Assembly (NCBI RefSeq): GCF_910592395.1
Contig: NC_088320.1
Location: 9,362,001-9,426,000 of the forward strand
Length of the DNA: 64,000 nt
From: Lineus longissimus
Lineage: Eukaryota; Nemertea; Pilidiophora; Heteronemertea; Lineidae
Direction of reading: 5' to 3'
The position numbers were made by a program, and so were the translations under genes. The notes beneath the pieces were generated by a model. That model was not told where the DNA came from and did no database searches. It was given only the letters and a program-made list of their open reading frames with translations. This document shows, piece after piece, positions 32,901 to 42,010 of the stretch. Position 1 is the stretch's first letter; the number at the start of each line of letters is the position of its first letter.

Positions 32901-34304
32901 CATCTTCACGTTGTAGTATCCCGACTTGAGATCCATCGTTGAAAACCAACGGCACCCAGATAACTTCGAGAAAGCGTCCTCTATTCTCGGTAGAGCATAT
33001 GCGTCGCGCACCGTTAACTTATTGAGTTTCCTATAGTCCACCGTTAGTCGTAAGTCGCCATTCTTCTTCCTCACCAACACGATGGGGCTGGCATACGGAC
33101 TCGTTGACTCCCTGATGATGTTGGCTTCTAGTAGCTGTTGAATATGTTTCCGCGCGTCCTCTAAGTCAGCCGGGCGAATGGGTCTTGACCTCTCTTTGAA
33201 GGGTACATCAGTCGTTAGGTTAATGTGATGCTCCACTTTATCGGTACACCCAACATCAAATCCCCCCGTCGAAAAGACATCCGAAAATTCATTCAGCAGC
33301 TCCCGTGCTCTCTCTCTCTTGTCAGTGGAAAGGTGATCCAAGTCGAACTTCGCGGAAATATCATCTACTTCAGGTTTCCGAGTTGATACCCTGGTAGGGT
33401 TCCTCGTCGTGTTCATGCTGGCTGCGTATGCGTGGTCACGTTGCTTAGTATCGCCGATCGGTCTTGTCCAATTTGGCAAAACGAGGTCAGCTAGGGTTGA
33501 TCGAGGGGCGATGTGAACATCACGTTCCGACGCGTTCAGGAGATGAACGTTAACTCGCACCTTGCCGCACGTAGGCATCGTCACTAACGTGTTTCGTACC
33601 ATCAAACCACCAGGAAGTGAACAGCAATCCTCTGGCTCCTGTACCACAGCAGGATACTCCATCTTGGACCCATGCGTACGAGCAATTCCAGGTACTGTCA
33701 TTGTCTCTCCGGGCTTGATTACGGTTGCACGATGACTAAAAACTCGAACCGATCCAAGTTTACCACTATCAGGATCACAAAACTTCTGCACATTGTGCAT
33801 GGAACTATGCACTCGACGCACTTCAGGTGCCGCCCACAGTGGCACTGAGTTAGGCCATAATTCACTAAGTACATTAGTCCCAAGTAAGATCGGAACATTC
33901 GAAGAAAACGCTGTGTCCGGGCAAACTAAGAAAAAGCAGGGCATACCCTCATCGTCACTGGCGGGGTCTCCAGGAAATCGCGCGTCTAACGTCACATACC
34001 CCAGGAAGGGAACGTTCTGGCCGCCAGCACCCTCGATTTGAAGAATATCCTCTATAGGCTGGATCTCTGCAAGAGAAGAAATATTGTCGTCGAAAAAGGA
34101 CTTCGACACCGTGCTTACTTGGGATCCAGAATCCAAAAGACATCTACCTAGACTACCACCAACGTAAATCTCGGTCTCGCACCGGTCACCAACGATCTTC
34201 GACAACAAATTCCTCTCGTCCACCATAATATTCTTCTTCGGCCCACAATGCTTTACACCTGCCTGTGCTGGGGCCCCAACACAGGCAGCGCCTAGTTTTC
34301 CGAA
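29925..34304 (-). CDS. pol: Gypsy Pol polyprotein (PR-RT-RNase H-IN)
   Basis: The pol frame is open from 34304 and first has an ATG at 34226 (1433 residues from there). Numbering from that Met, an aspartic protease DSG lies near residue 32. The reverse transcriptase has its FLDD active-site box near 494 (LAFLDDLIVFS). RNase H starts near 660 (LHTDASGSG). The integrase HHCC zinc finger is near 940-975 (HDKMGHLG...CKRCRRC), and its DDE catalytic residues are in VCMDFLTVD, LHSDRGASF and QCERFNRTL. A GPY/F-like module and an acidic, repeated SDQEDS tail follow. The frame overlaps gag by 13 nt in the -1 phase, so production by programmed frameshifting is inferred. All catalytic motifs look intact. 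There is no chromodomain. Confidence 0.93.
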   Translation of the reverse strand, partial: FGKLGAACVGAPAQAGVKHCGPKKNIMVDERNLLSKIVGDRCETEIYVGGSLGRCLLDSGSQVSTVSKSFFDDNISSLAEIQPIEDILQIEGAGGQNVPFLGYVTLDARFPGDPASDDEGMPCFFLVCPDTAFSSNVPILLGTNVLSELWPNSVPLWAAPEVRRVHSSMHNVQKFCDPDSGKLGSVRVFSHRATVIKPGETMTVPGIARTHGSKMEYPAVVQEPEDCCSLPGGLMVRNTLVTMPTCGKVRVNVHLLNASERDVHIAPRSTLADLVLPNWTRPIGDTKQRDHAYAASMNTTRNPTRVSTRKPEVDDISAKFDLDHLSTDKRERARELLNEFSDVFSTGGFDVGCTDKVEHHINLTTDVPFKERSRPIRPADLEDARKHIQQLLEANIIRESTSPYASPIVLVRKKNGDLRLTVDYRKLNKLTVRDAYALPRIEDAFSKLSGCRWFSTMDLKSGYYNVKMKDEDKPKTAFTCPLGFYEFNRMPQGVTNAPATFQRLMEKCLGTMNLEWALAFLDDLIVFSATFDEHIQRLRHTLERLRSFGLKLSPEKCSFFKHSVSYLGHVISEAGVHTDPSKVEAVKNWPRPQNMKELRSLLGFLGYYRRFIRGFSAVAKPLNELLQGYTRSSGSKDRKISVDHARIKRPFGSQWTPDCEEAFVTLKSALISAPVLAIADPTLPYELHTDASGSGLGAALYQRQDGTLRPVAFASRGLSSSEKNYPAHKLEFLALKWAVVDKLSDYLYGSQFTVLTDNNPLTYVMTTAHLDATGQRWVAALASYDFTLKYIAGKKNTDADGLSRIPRHREDEPDDDFDQEAATNTLIGRARPMYTEEPVQGALNAVLNANGLPVIHCLAMTETAVTELDNDDGSPLGLASLTKEQLEDAQRKDKSLNRLKEIVESGTPLSAASRRRETPEVRSLLRGFNNFSIESGLLYRTSNLGGNMYNRLVLPPTLKETVFCGIHDKMGHLGPDRAIALAKKRFYWERMEDEIKAYCKRCRRCTLRKATDRQPAPLNRLTSSGPMDLVCMDFLTVDRDRNNKENLLVITDHFTRFSRAVVTKNQTAKQVAEVLWKDFFLDFGFPARLHSDRGASFTGKVVSQLKEMTGIKSSLTTPYHPQGNGQCERFNRTLIGMLGTLEPDEKANWSRHVKFLTHAYNCTTNDATRHSPFELMFGRQPRLPIDWFFNLQPDGEEKSYDRYVEELKTSLKNAYDKASAAAGKNHTANKTRHDRKVRRAALSIGDRVLVRNVTIRGRHKLADAWCPDIYTVVRHASEGSPVYVVHREDRKGPERTLHRNLLLPCGFLPVTDVQRPVPKPRQKRSAATSAQHASDQEDSAQHSSDQEDSDLTDTADVIGTAGNWESDDSSEYDDPPPTVQHASNMQGDPAADEGSEDEVVRPHRPRRERKPTPRLTYERGGKQTVEYLAQFAEIAKFLSSCSGPVPVQRSRQSMSQNFM
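34259..34301 (-). promoter_or_regulatory. Predicted -1 ribosomal frameshift signal
   Basis: Read on the minus strand: heptamer GGAAAAC (34301-34295), the gag stop TAG at the start of a 6-nt spacer (34294-34289), then a 30-nt near-perfect hairpin (34288-34259). The hairpin has 13 bp of stem including one G-U, and a 4-nt loop. In the gag phase the heptamer reads G GAA AAC, so a -1 slip leads straight into pol. Geometry matches known retroviral shift sites; the heptamer is non-canonical at its first triplet. Confidence 0.8.
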
Positions 34305-35386
34305 TTAAGTTTCTTGAAAACGACGGTTGGGTTCGCCTCGCCTGAACAGTCTTGTCGCTTGTGGCCGTCCTCTCCACAGTGGTGGCAGAAAAGCTTCCTC
34401 CGTCCTCCTGATGTAGTCTTAGCCTCCTTGGTACACTCCGACTTGAAGTGTCCGGTCTCCCCACAGTTGTAGCAGGTCCCACGAGCCGGCCGAGACGGGG
34501 CGTTCCCCCTGGGTTCTCTCCCTTTGGTGTCCCGCGTCGAACCACGACCTCTCCCACGACTCTCCTGTGGCTGGCTAGAACCGGAAGCGGTAGCAATCCT
34601 CGACTTCTTCAAGTCTTCAACGGACAAGCGCAAAGCATTAACTGTCGTTAACAGCTCAGCCATCTCGGGTGGTAGGCCCTCTGTGCTGGTACTAGTAGCC
34701 TGGTGCGCCGACACAGTCTTCTTCTTGGACTTTGTCTCTGGCTCGTTGAAGCGAGACTCCCTCTCTTTCAGGCGGAGCTCCTCCTCCTTCAAGGCACAAA
34801 ATAGTTCGGCAAACTCCTTGTGGGTCAGTACGTCCCCCATCAAGTCCATCGCGTGTAATAACTTGTCATCGCGACATCCTCGCTTGAACTGCTTGACGAG
34901 AGTGGCGAACTCCACTGATGAGTCTACTGCCCCGGCATCGACTACTTTCCGCAACAAGCTCTGGAGACGCTGTAAAAATGCACTGGGCTGCTCTCCATCC
35001 TTCTGGATGTTGTCGTAAAATCGCATCAGCAGCTCGTGTCCATCCGCCGCAAACCCGTACGCCGACTTCAATACCTTCACGATCGTTCCGATTTGGGCGC
35101 CTGTTCCAAGTGCTCGGGCAAGACCTGCTGCCGGTTGACTGAGGCTTCCAAACACTAGCCTCCTTTTTACATGGTCCCCAATGTCTAACTCCGCCTCAAG
35201 TTGCTCTATTTCGAACTCCCAGGCATCGAAGTCGTGTTCGTTATTCCCAGGGTTTCTTCTCCCCGAAAAGGTCTTCAAACGCCTGGTCCAATTCCTTTCA
35301 TCTCTCCCCTCCGCAGTTGTGCTACTGGCCGGAAGTGGAATGGCTGCGGGGTTTACAACACCCCCTCCTGCGCCTCCTCCTGGCAT
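34292..35386 (-). CDS. gag: Gypsy Gag with two zinc knuckles
   Basis: The protein has 364 residues. After a Gly/Ala-rich N-terminus, residues ~35-220 form a capsid-like region (FSGRRNPGNNE, DFDAWEFEIEQL and PSAFLQRLQSLLRKVV segments). These recall the PNMA/Arc-type Ty3-Gypsy capsid. A charged linker (KEEELRLKERESRF, then basic RGRGRGS) leads to two CX2CX4HX4C nucleocapsid knuckles near residues 307-350 (CYNCGETGHFKSEC and CHHCGEDGHKRQDC). Gag would assemble particles and bind element RNA. The first Met of the frame is used; it lies ~730 nt inside the 5' LTR. The stop is TAG within the frameshift cassette. Confidence 0.92.
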   Translation of the reverse strand: MPGGGAGGGVVNPAAIPLPASSTTAEGRDERNWTRRLKTFSGRRNPGNNEHDFDAWEFEIEQLEAELDIGDHVKRRLVFGSLSQPAAGLARALGTGAQIGTIVKVLKSAYGFAADGHELLMRFYDNIQKDGEQPSAFLQRLQSLLRKVVDAGAVDSSVEFATLVKQFKRGCRDDKLLHAMDLMGDVLTHKEFAELFCALKEEELRLKERESRFNEPETKSKKKTVSAHQATSTSTEGLPPEMAELLTTVNALRLSVEDLKKSRIATASGSSQPQESRGRGRGSTRDTKGREPRGNAPSRPARGTCYNCGETGHFKSECTKEAKTTSGGRRKLFCHHCGEDGHKRQDCSGEANPTVVFKKLNSEN

Positions 35387-35512
35387 CTTGGAGTTGGTTA
35401 TACCTGAAAGATACTAAAAAAGAATGTATGCACTATACGCCGCAAATATCACAGGCCCTATGCAAAATACTGTACTATGTGCACTGATACTGCATCAATC
35501 TACAAACATGTA

Positions 35513-35625
35513 TACTACACTGTGCTGTAAATGCACTGCCACAATGTACAGTTGTGCAAGGTACACATGCATACTACACTGTGCTGTAAATGCACTGCCA
35601 CAATGTACAGTTGTGCAAGGTACAC
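35513..35625. repeat. 59-bp tandem duplication in Gypsy leader
   Basis: Copies start at 35513 and 35572 (TACTACACTGTGCTGTAAAT) and are essentially identical over 54 nt. Confidence 0.9.
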
Positions 35626-35876
35626 TCAATAAACCACAAAATGCACACACCTCATGGTAAATGTACAACCTGCATGTATAGTCACAACTCGCAATAGTCA
35701 AAATACGGCTCTACAATTCTACAAAAATCGAAATGCTATACAGTACCATACCTACCTATTCCAAAGGAAAAATAAGTCGTACCAGCATCAGGTATGCGCG
35801 AAAAGATGGCAAGATTCCACGAACAGCGATTAGAAGGAGAGCACGTCTCTCACGGCCTCGATTAAAATCTTCGCGT

Positions 35877-36010
35877 GAAACAATGTTTCTCATCACCTAC
35901 AGACAGAAACTACGCGTGAAACAACGTTTCAATTTGGAAACAGAATGTAAAATAGTACGCGTCAAACAAGGTTTCTGCATCCCAGCTCACGACGGATGAA
36001 ACAATGTTTC
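35877..36010. repeat. Four palindromic GAAACAAYGTTTC repeats
   Basis: Sites lie at 35877-35889, 35918-35930, 35963-35975 (first base C, centre G) and 35998-36010, spaced 35-45 nt. The first three follow an (A)CGCGT box. Each can fold on itself. They resemble a clustered protein-binding array or hairpin series. Confidence 0.8.
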
Positions 36011-36096
36011 ATAAACAAAACGACATGCACTCTGCATACACTTTGTCTATACATACACATGTACCTCTCCCCCTTTTTAAAAGAAAGGAGAACAAA

Positions 36097-36112
36097 ACCA
36101 CGTTGGGCGCCA
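36097..36112 (-). promoter_or_regulatory. Primer binding site, tRNA-Lys type
   Basis: The minus strand reads TGGCGCCCAACGTGG, three nucleotides after the 5' LTR end. It matches the known primer site complementary to the 3' end of tRNA-Lys used by several retroviruses. Confidence 0.85.
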
Positions 36113-36115
36113 ATT

Positions 36116-37070
36116 TGTAACCCGCACTTGCCCAGTCTCCGACCACCGTGCGGGGTGGGTCCGGTCTCACAGTTCACTCCGGCTTTGCTCACTCACAATT
36201 GCTATACACTCCAGGTTCGGGGCTGTCCTAAGACCGTCATACCCATGGGGCCAACCACAACGAGCGGGTCTGGGTATGGGGTAGATAATAAAAGAACGCA
36301 AGGATTCCCTGGGATAACTATTGTTCACACTGAATCATAACAGGGCCAGGCCTCACAATGCACAGGCCGATGCACTACACAATGTACAGGACTCTCTCAA
36401 ACCTAACTCTTGGCCTACAACTGGGCCTAACCGTGAAAACGACGGGCCACGAATCTCCGGGACATCACTTAGGGCTAACCTGTCCTGCCAGACACAAAGT
36501 TAGATACCAAACAAGAAGTGGGACAGGGACAGTGAGGCTGAATACCAGCCTGTTTGGGCAAAAGCCAGCCAAGGTCACAGGTACAGAGCCAGAGGTGGTC
36601 TCAAAATCACCCCGATTGCGTATTACCGACTAGCCACAACATCATCTAAAGGGGTCTAGTCCATTCCATGGGTATTCATGCTTCCTCAAGTCAGGCACCA
36701 GGTTTAGGAAAGGTGAATTTATGCGTAAAAAGAGAGTTTTCTTCTCAAGATTCAGAAAATTGTTTTGCTTCCAAGATGGAGAAATTAGCAGACGACCATG
36801 TGCCCAGTCGTTTACACACGTAAATAAATTCATATCAAGGCCTAAAAGGTACTTAAAATTCCTCAAGTAATATTCTCAAAATATTACAGCAACCCGATGA
36901 TTTTAGGAAGCTGATTAACGAAGTTAAACTGACCGTTACCATAGCGACCGTGCAATACATGTAGTTCCTAAACCAGTCAAAACAGTATAGGTGGCAGCAG
37001 CGCATTGCCACAGAATAGTCACATACAGGGTGGATCAACAAAATGCAAAAGTCAAATCCACTGGTTTACA
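36116..37070 (-). repeat. 5' LTR of the Gypsy element
   Basis: It has the same 955-bp sequence as 26530-27484. Being upstream of gag on the minus strand it would hold promoter and RNA start. CTAT follows at 37071-37074 as the right TSD copy. Confidence 0.95.
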
Positions 37071-37074
37071 CTAT

Positions 37075-37835
37075 ACATGTATGATTAACGCGCCAAAGCC
37101 ACAATACATGTAGATCCCTTATCTTGTTGTGTATAAAATGGCTAGTATAAAGTTACGTATTGGAGGGTGTTTAGCAATATTTGCATATGGTGAAGATGAA
37201 CAATGCATTCCTCATCCAAAACAGTCCACATTCGACTGTTACCACCAGGTCCAAATACTGTATAAATGGGACTGTTGTAATTTGGACACTCTCGTGCCCA
37301 ATACGACTTTTTGCATAGGGCCGAGTATGATTGGTGCTCTCCGCACAACGTAGTCCGCATGCGTATTGCTAAATGGAGTTAGGAGTTTTGCTGTGGCTTT
37401 TGACAGCCGCCAATATGCACTATTTTGATTTAACGCTGTCCGTTGTTGAAAGAAGTTTTTTCTGGTGATTGTACGTGTCTCATTTCAATTACCACAAGTT
37501 ACAAACTGGCCACCTATCGGGAGCTAATACTTGAGGACAACATATTATTACAGCGGTAGGTTGGTCAACATGGAATTTTTTATTCAGTATAGAATCTGGT
37601 CCATGCTAACAATCCAAATTGTGTAATTTATTACTGAAACAGATAACTCATATGAAAAACAAACTGGTTAGCAATTATTTTGCGTCGTCAAAACACGAAA
37701 ACTTATTCCTAGCCGCACATTATGATAAGGCCCACGTAACGCCACCACGTGGGGCCTAATACTACTAGGCTACGCCACCCACTAAGGTTATGCGCTGATT
37801 GGTTCGTTCGACCGGTTTTTCTAAAATATGAGACG
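37075..37835. other. Host spacer between Gypsy and BEL elements
   Basis: 760 bp, no credible gene. The left 4 bp are the Gypsy TSD and the right 5 bp (AGACG) are the BEL TSD. Confidence 0.6.
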
Positions 37836-38477
37836 TGTCATGGCTCAGCATAAAACGTACAACGGCATCATATCGTAAGGTTGTTCCTTCCTATATTTGA
37901 ACCGATAGGGTTTTGACAGATCACGTAAAAACTGAAAATTGACAAAAGACATACTAAGAAAATGGCAGCAGGTGGTATTAAAATGTATATAGAACCTGAC
38001 CTATTTAGCATATTATTACACCAAGAGAGAAAATATCACTATCACAAATGTCTCATTAGCCATAAGAAACATCAATATCATCAAAAAACATTGTTTCTTT
38101 CTTTTATACTATGCAGCGGTGACACCTGACGGATACAAGACGAACTACAGGAAAAACCATGCGGCCTGGCCACAGCCACTAAAATCAACCTGAAGCGTTG
38201 TATTCTTTTACTAACAACTTTTGACACTGTGCTCTATTAACTCTACGACAATTGCTTAATGATAATACCTCTTGTAGCTGATCGGATCTCTTTTGGAAGA
38301 TATAGGAATTTGGGGACAAAGACGTGTCCCGAAAAATGTAAGAACAATCGCACGAAACTGTTTCTGGTTGGGCGGAAGCACTTCAGCGCCACCTACGCAC
38401 GTGAACAGAAAAATGGCGCGAAACCAAAAGAGCGCCTAATTTAAAAACCAACATAAATTATCTTGACGGCAGTCACA
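37836..38477 (-). repeat. BEL 3' LTR
   Basis: It starts TGTCATGGCTCAGCATAAAA and ends GACGGCAGTCACA (+ strand). It is paired with 44379-45019. Confidence 0.9.
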
Positions 38478-39400
38478 TGGCTCTCCAAACTGGGCGACCA
38501 GTTTCCTACATAGCCTATCTCTATACTTTGCCAATGACATTAGCATATAACTATAAACAACAGTTCAGCTTTAAGTTTTCAAGTAAAGTTCAGTGCAACA
38601 ATTTTAGTACAGTTCAGCTTTAAGTCAAAACCATAACAAGACAAAACCACCATCCTGCTTACCATATAAGCCTAACAGCAAGAAACAGACTGTTAACTAT
38701 CAAGACACAACCAAGATTTTCTTAACAAATACTTCTCAACTATCCAACATTGGTTGGTCCACTAGCAACAAGCAGACACTGTCTAATAGTTCTAGAGACA
38801 ATTTTCTCAACTTAACAAAATACTGACAACTCTTAACTCTGGTCCTTCGAAGCAGGACAACTTACATTAATGTCTTAAAACTCAAAACGTGGGCACATCT
38901 ACTAGCCCTCACAGTTTCAGAAGTCCTTATGACACTTCACTTCTTAAATTTTACCAACATACCAACAATAGTCTCAAGAAGGACGAAGCTTATTGCTTAT
39001 ATCAAGTAATTCCAAATCAGGAACTAACACAATCTTATTCTTAGTTTAGGTCAAACTCACTAGTTTATGGGTCACTTTAGATTTGTTACTTTTCCTTTCA
39101 TACAAACACATCATAGTCCAAACGATTCTTTTCTCAAAAATCCCAAAGCGACATCACCCTTCTCGCCACAATAACACTACAAAACGTCCAGAAATATAAA
39201 AAAATGTGCTAAAATACACAAATGGAAGAAACAATGGCAAGTGAAATCACATGGTCATGAAACTATATAACCATCAGACTTCAAGTCCCATTTGGGGCAT
39301 AGAAAAAATGACCGAACACTGACAATGATTTGTCAACACCAAATCAAATTCAGTGTCCCTCCATAACGTATATACAGGGAGTCCCACTGCTACTGCTGAC
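38478..39400 (-). other. BEL 3' untranslated region
   Basis: No coding sequence was seen. The bases next to the LTR (GGAGAG on the minus strand) give only a weak polypurine tract. Confidence 0.5.
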
Positions 39401-42010
39401 CTAACGTGGCTCTCCGTTCGGGACCTCCTGGGTCTCATCATCACCAGAGTGATTTGCTTTTACCAACAATACAACTTTGTGAATCGGCCTATCCAAAACA
39501 CTCTTTCCAACCTTCAACTTGAGGGTTCTAACCAGACCATCCTGACCAACATTGGTTTCCAACACCTTCCCTAATGGCCACTGACATCTTGGTAAACTAT
39601 CATCTAACAAAAGAACAACATCATCCTGCTGAAGATTTGGTTGAGGTTTGTTCCACTTTTTTCTCTCTTGAAGTGTAGGCACAAACTCGTCTCGCCAACG
39701 TGTCCAAAATTGATTGGACAGAAACTGTACTCTTCTCCATCGACGTCTGCAATAGATATCTTGTCAGACGAAATTACCAGGGGGTGGTTTGACAGTCTTT
39801 GTCTTCAAGGTGAGCAGTTGGATTGGGGAGAGCGGTTCCAAGGCATCGGGGTACCTTGTATCAACGAAGGCTAGAGGACGGCTGTTGACGATGTGTTCGA
39901 CTTATGTAAGGAGTGTCCTGAGCAGTTCATCATCCAGTTGTTGTCCATGGTTCATCAGTAATGCTGATAGTACATTACGAGCGGTTCCAATCATTCTTTC
40001 CCAGGAGCCACCCATGTGGCTTGCATGCGGCACATTCATCTGGCGGCTAAGAGGTTTGTCCTTCAAATCTATAGTGAACTTAAATGTATCGGACTGCACA
40101 TGCCATACCATACCAAGGGTTCTCTCAATCGGCAGTTCATCATGCTGGAGGTCTAGAGATTGAATACTTTTCCCCCTCTCAGATACTGGGATGGATTCAA
40201 GAACACGACGATCGTTGTACACTATCTTGTGGAGACGGAGCTTTCTTTCTGCGCAGAGTGCTACGGTGTTGGGTAACAGGGTTATGGCTTCATCTGGGTG
40301 GTCGACAGAACCAATTCCATCATCAACATAGAAAGAGGATCTCACAAATTCAGCAGCTGCTTCTCCATACTTTGATTCAAATTCATCTGCGACGGCCTTG
40401 AGAGCAAAGTTAGCAGTACCGGGAGACGAGGTTGCTCCAAATAGGTGGACACACATGCGGTATTCAGTAGGGGCTTTATCAAGGTTACCCTCATCCCACC
40501 ACAAGAATCTCAAGGCATTGCGGTCGGACTGATTTACACCAAACTGATGAAACATCCCCTCTATGTCACAAGTAAAAGCAGTTATTCCCTTTCTGAACTT
40601 ACCAGGACCCCTGTAAGACTATTTGTTAGGTCTGGGCCTTGTAACAAACGTTTGTTGAGTACCTCATGCCCATACTCAGCACTAGCATCGAACACAATTC
40701 TCAGGCGGTCGCGTTTCTCAGGGTTGTTTGAGTATACACCAGAGTGCGGGATGTACCATACTTCATCATTTTTCAAGTCAAGTTCATCTGATGGGACTCT
40801 CTCAGCAAAGCCTTTCTTGATCATATCAGTCATTCCTTGGGTGTACTGCTCCTTAAACTTGGGTTTCTTCATCATCTTTGCCTTCAGCTGGGCTAGTCTT
40901 TTGCAGGCCATTGGCTTGTTGTTGGGGAGTCCGCCTCTTTGTTTCCATGGCAACGGTAGCTCGTAGTGTCCATCCTCTCTCACATGTAGGCCCTCTTCCA
41001 TGATACACATGAACTTCTTGTCATCCTGGGACATTGTCTCAACTTGGTTGGCTTTATGCTCGGCAAGGTCCAATTCAAACATCCTGGCGACCTGGGTTGG
41101 GCTGACTTCTTTAGCACTCGTTCGGAAGGCAAAATGGCTGACTTCAGCCTGTGAGGCATCACGTGACACGCCCATGGCTCCAATCACACCCCAACCAAGG
41201 GTGGTCTTCACCCCATATGGATCATCATCTCCAGGACCTGGTACTATCTCTAGAGGCCTAATAGCAGCTGTGCAATTCATACCAATGAGAAGACCAACAT
41301 CAATACCTGAGATTGGAGGCGTCAACTGCTTTGCTACACTCAAAAGATGGGGCCACCTTTTTGCATAGACCGGGTTAGGAATCTGACTAAAACTGGCGGG
41401 AATTTCCTGCCTGGAGTAAGCGACAGGTAACTCTACTTCACTACATTCCCTTAAACCTTTAACTACAAGACCTGTTACCTTCTGACAGGAGATGATATCT
41501 CCAGTTAACATAGTGTTGAGCTTCAGAGCAGCAGTGGGACCCTGTACCCCCATTTTAGCAAGAGTGTTTTCTGAAATAAAACATGCATCAGATTGGTCGT
41601 CCAATAAGGCATATACAATTACAGGATCAGTACAAGCATTTACATGGCGTAAAAAAACAGGTACAATCAGTGAGCTCTGAACACAGTCCTGATTTGGCAG
41701 TTCCACACGAAGAGACGTCGCAGCAGCGGGCTTGGCGGCAGAGGATGGATCCGTGTTGGTCCTCGAGTAGTCGTGCAGCAAAGTTGGATGCTTCAAATGA
41801 CACACTTGACAGAACTTTGGTCTAGTACAGTCCCTTTTGCGGTGCCCTTTACGAAAGCAGCCCAGGCATAGGCTGCTGGTCTTAACAAAGCTGAGTCGTT
41901 CAGGCAAAGACAGTGCCTTGAAGCTTGGACACATATCAAGGTAGTGCATTTCGCTACACTTATAGCACTGAGGAGGTGTATGGCTCTTCCCGTTTGGAAC
42001 AGCCATGACC
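39401..42010 (-). pseudogene. pol: BEL Pol remnant: zinc knuckle, protease, RT, partial IN
   Basis: From 42006 the frame has CX2C/CX2CX4HX4C-type knuckles (CLGCFRKGHRKRDC) and a protease DDQSDACFIS box. A Pao-family linker follows (DVGLLIGMNC, KTTLGWGVIG), then RT up to 40582. A one-base frameshift near 40600 moves to the frame 40555-39902, which holds the YVDD catalytic box (SSFYVDDGIGS). Near 40045 the RT end is joined directly to a late integrase segment (PHASHMGGSWERMIG), so RNase H and the integrase core are deleted. In-frame stops follow at 39902-39904 (TAA) and 39764-39766 (TGA), before a DUF5641-like tail (39401-39682, with DVVLLLDDSLPRCQWPLG). It cannot make a full Pol. Confidence 0.85.

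Larger units (their letters stand above)
35387..36096 (-). promoter_or_regulatory. Gypsy 5' leader with repeats
   Basis: The ~710-nt leader between primer site and gag has no credible gene. It carries a 59-bp tandem duplication and four palindromic GAAACAAYGTTTC repeats. Such a leader would include packaging or dimerisation sequence and possibly regulatory sites. Confidence 0.7.
26530..37070 (-). mobile_element. Full-length Ty3/Gypsy LTR retrotransposon
   Basis: This 10.54-kb element is transcribed on the minus strand. It has 955-bp LTRs at both ends (TG...CA), a 4-bp TSD CTAT (26526-26529 and 37071-37074), a primer binding site next to the 5' LTR, a polypurine tract next to the 3' LTR, and gag and pol open over full length with domain order PR-RT-RNaseH-IN. 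That order is Ty3/Gypsy (Metaviridae). By eye the two LTRs show no difference, and the reading frames are unbroken, so insertion is recent and the copy may be competent. No env-like frame of convincing size was found in the 2.4 kb after pol. Confidence 0.95.
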
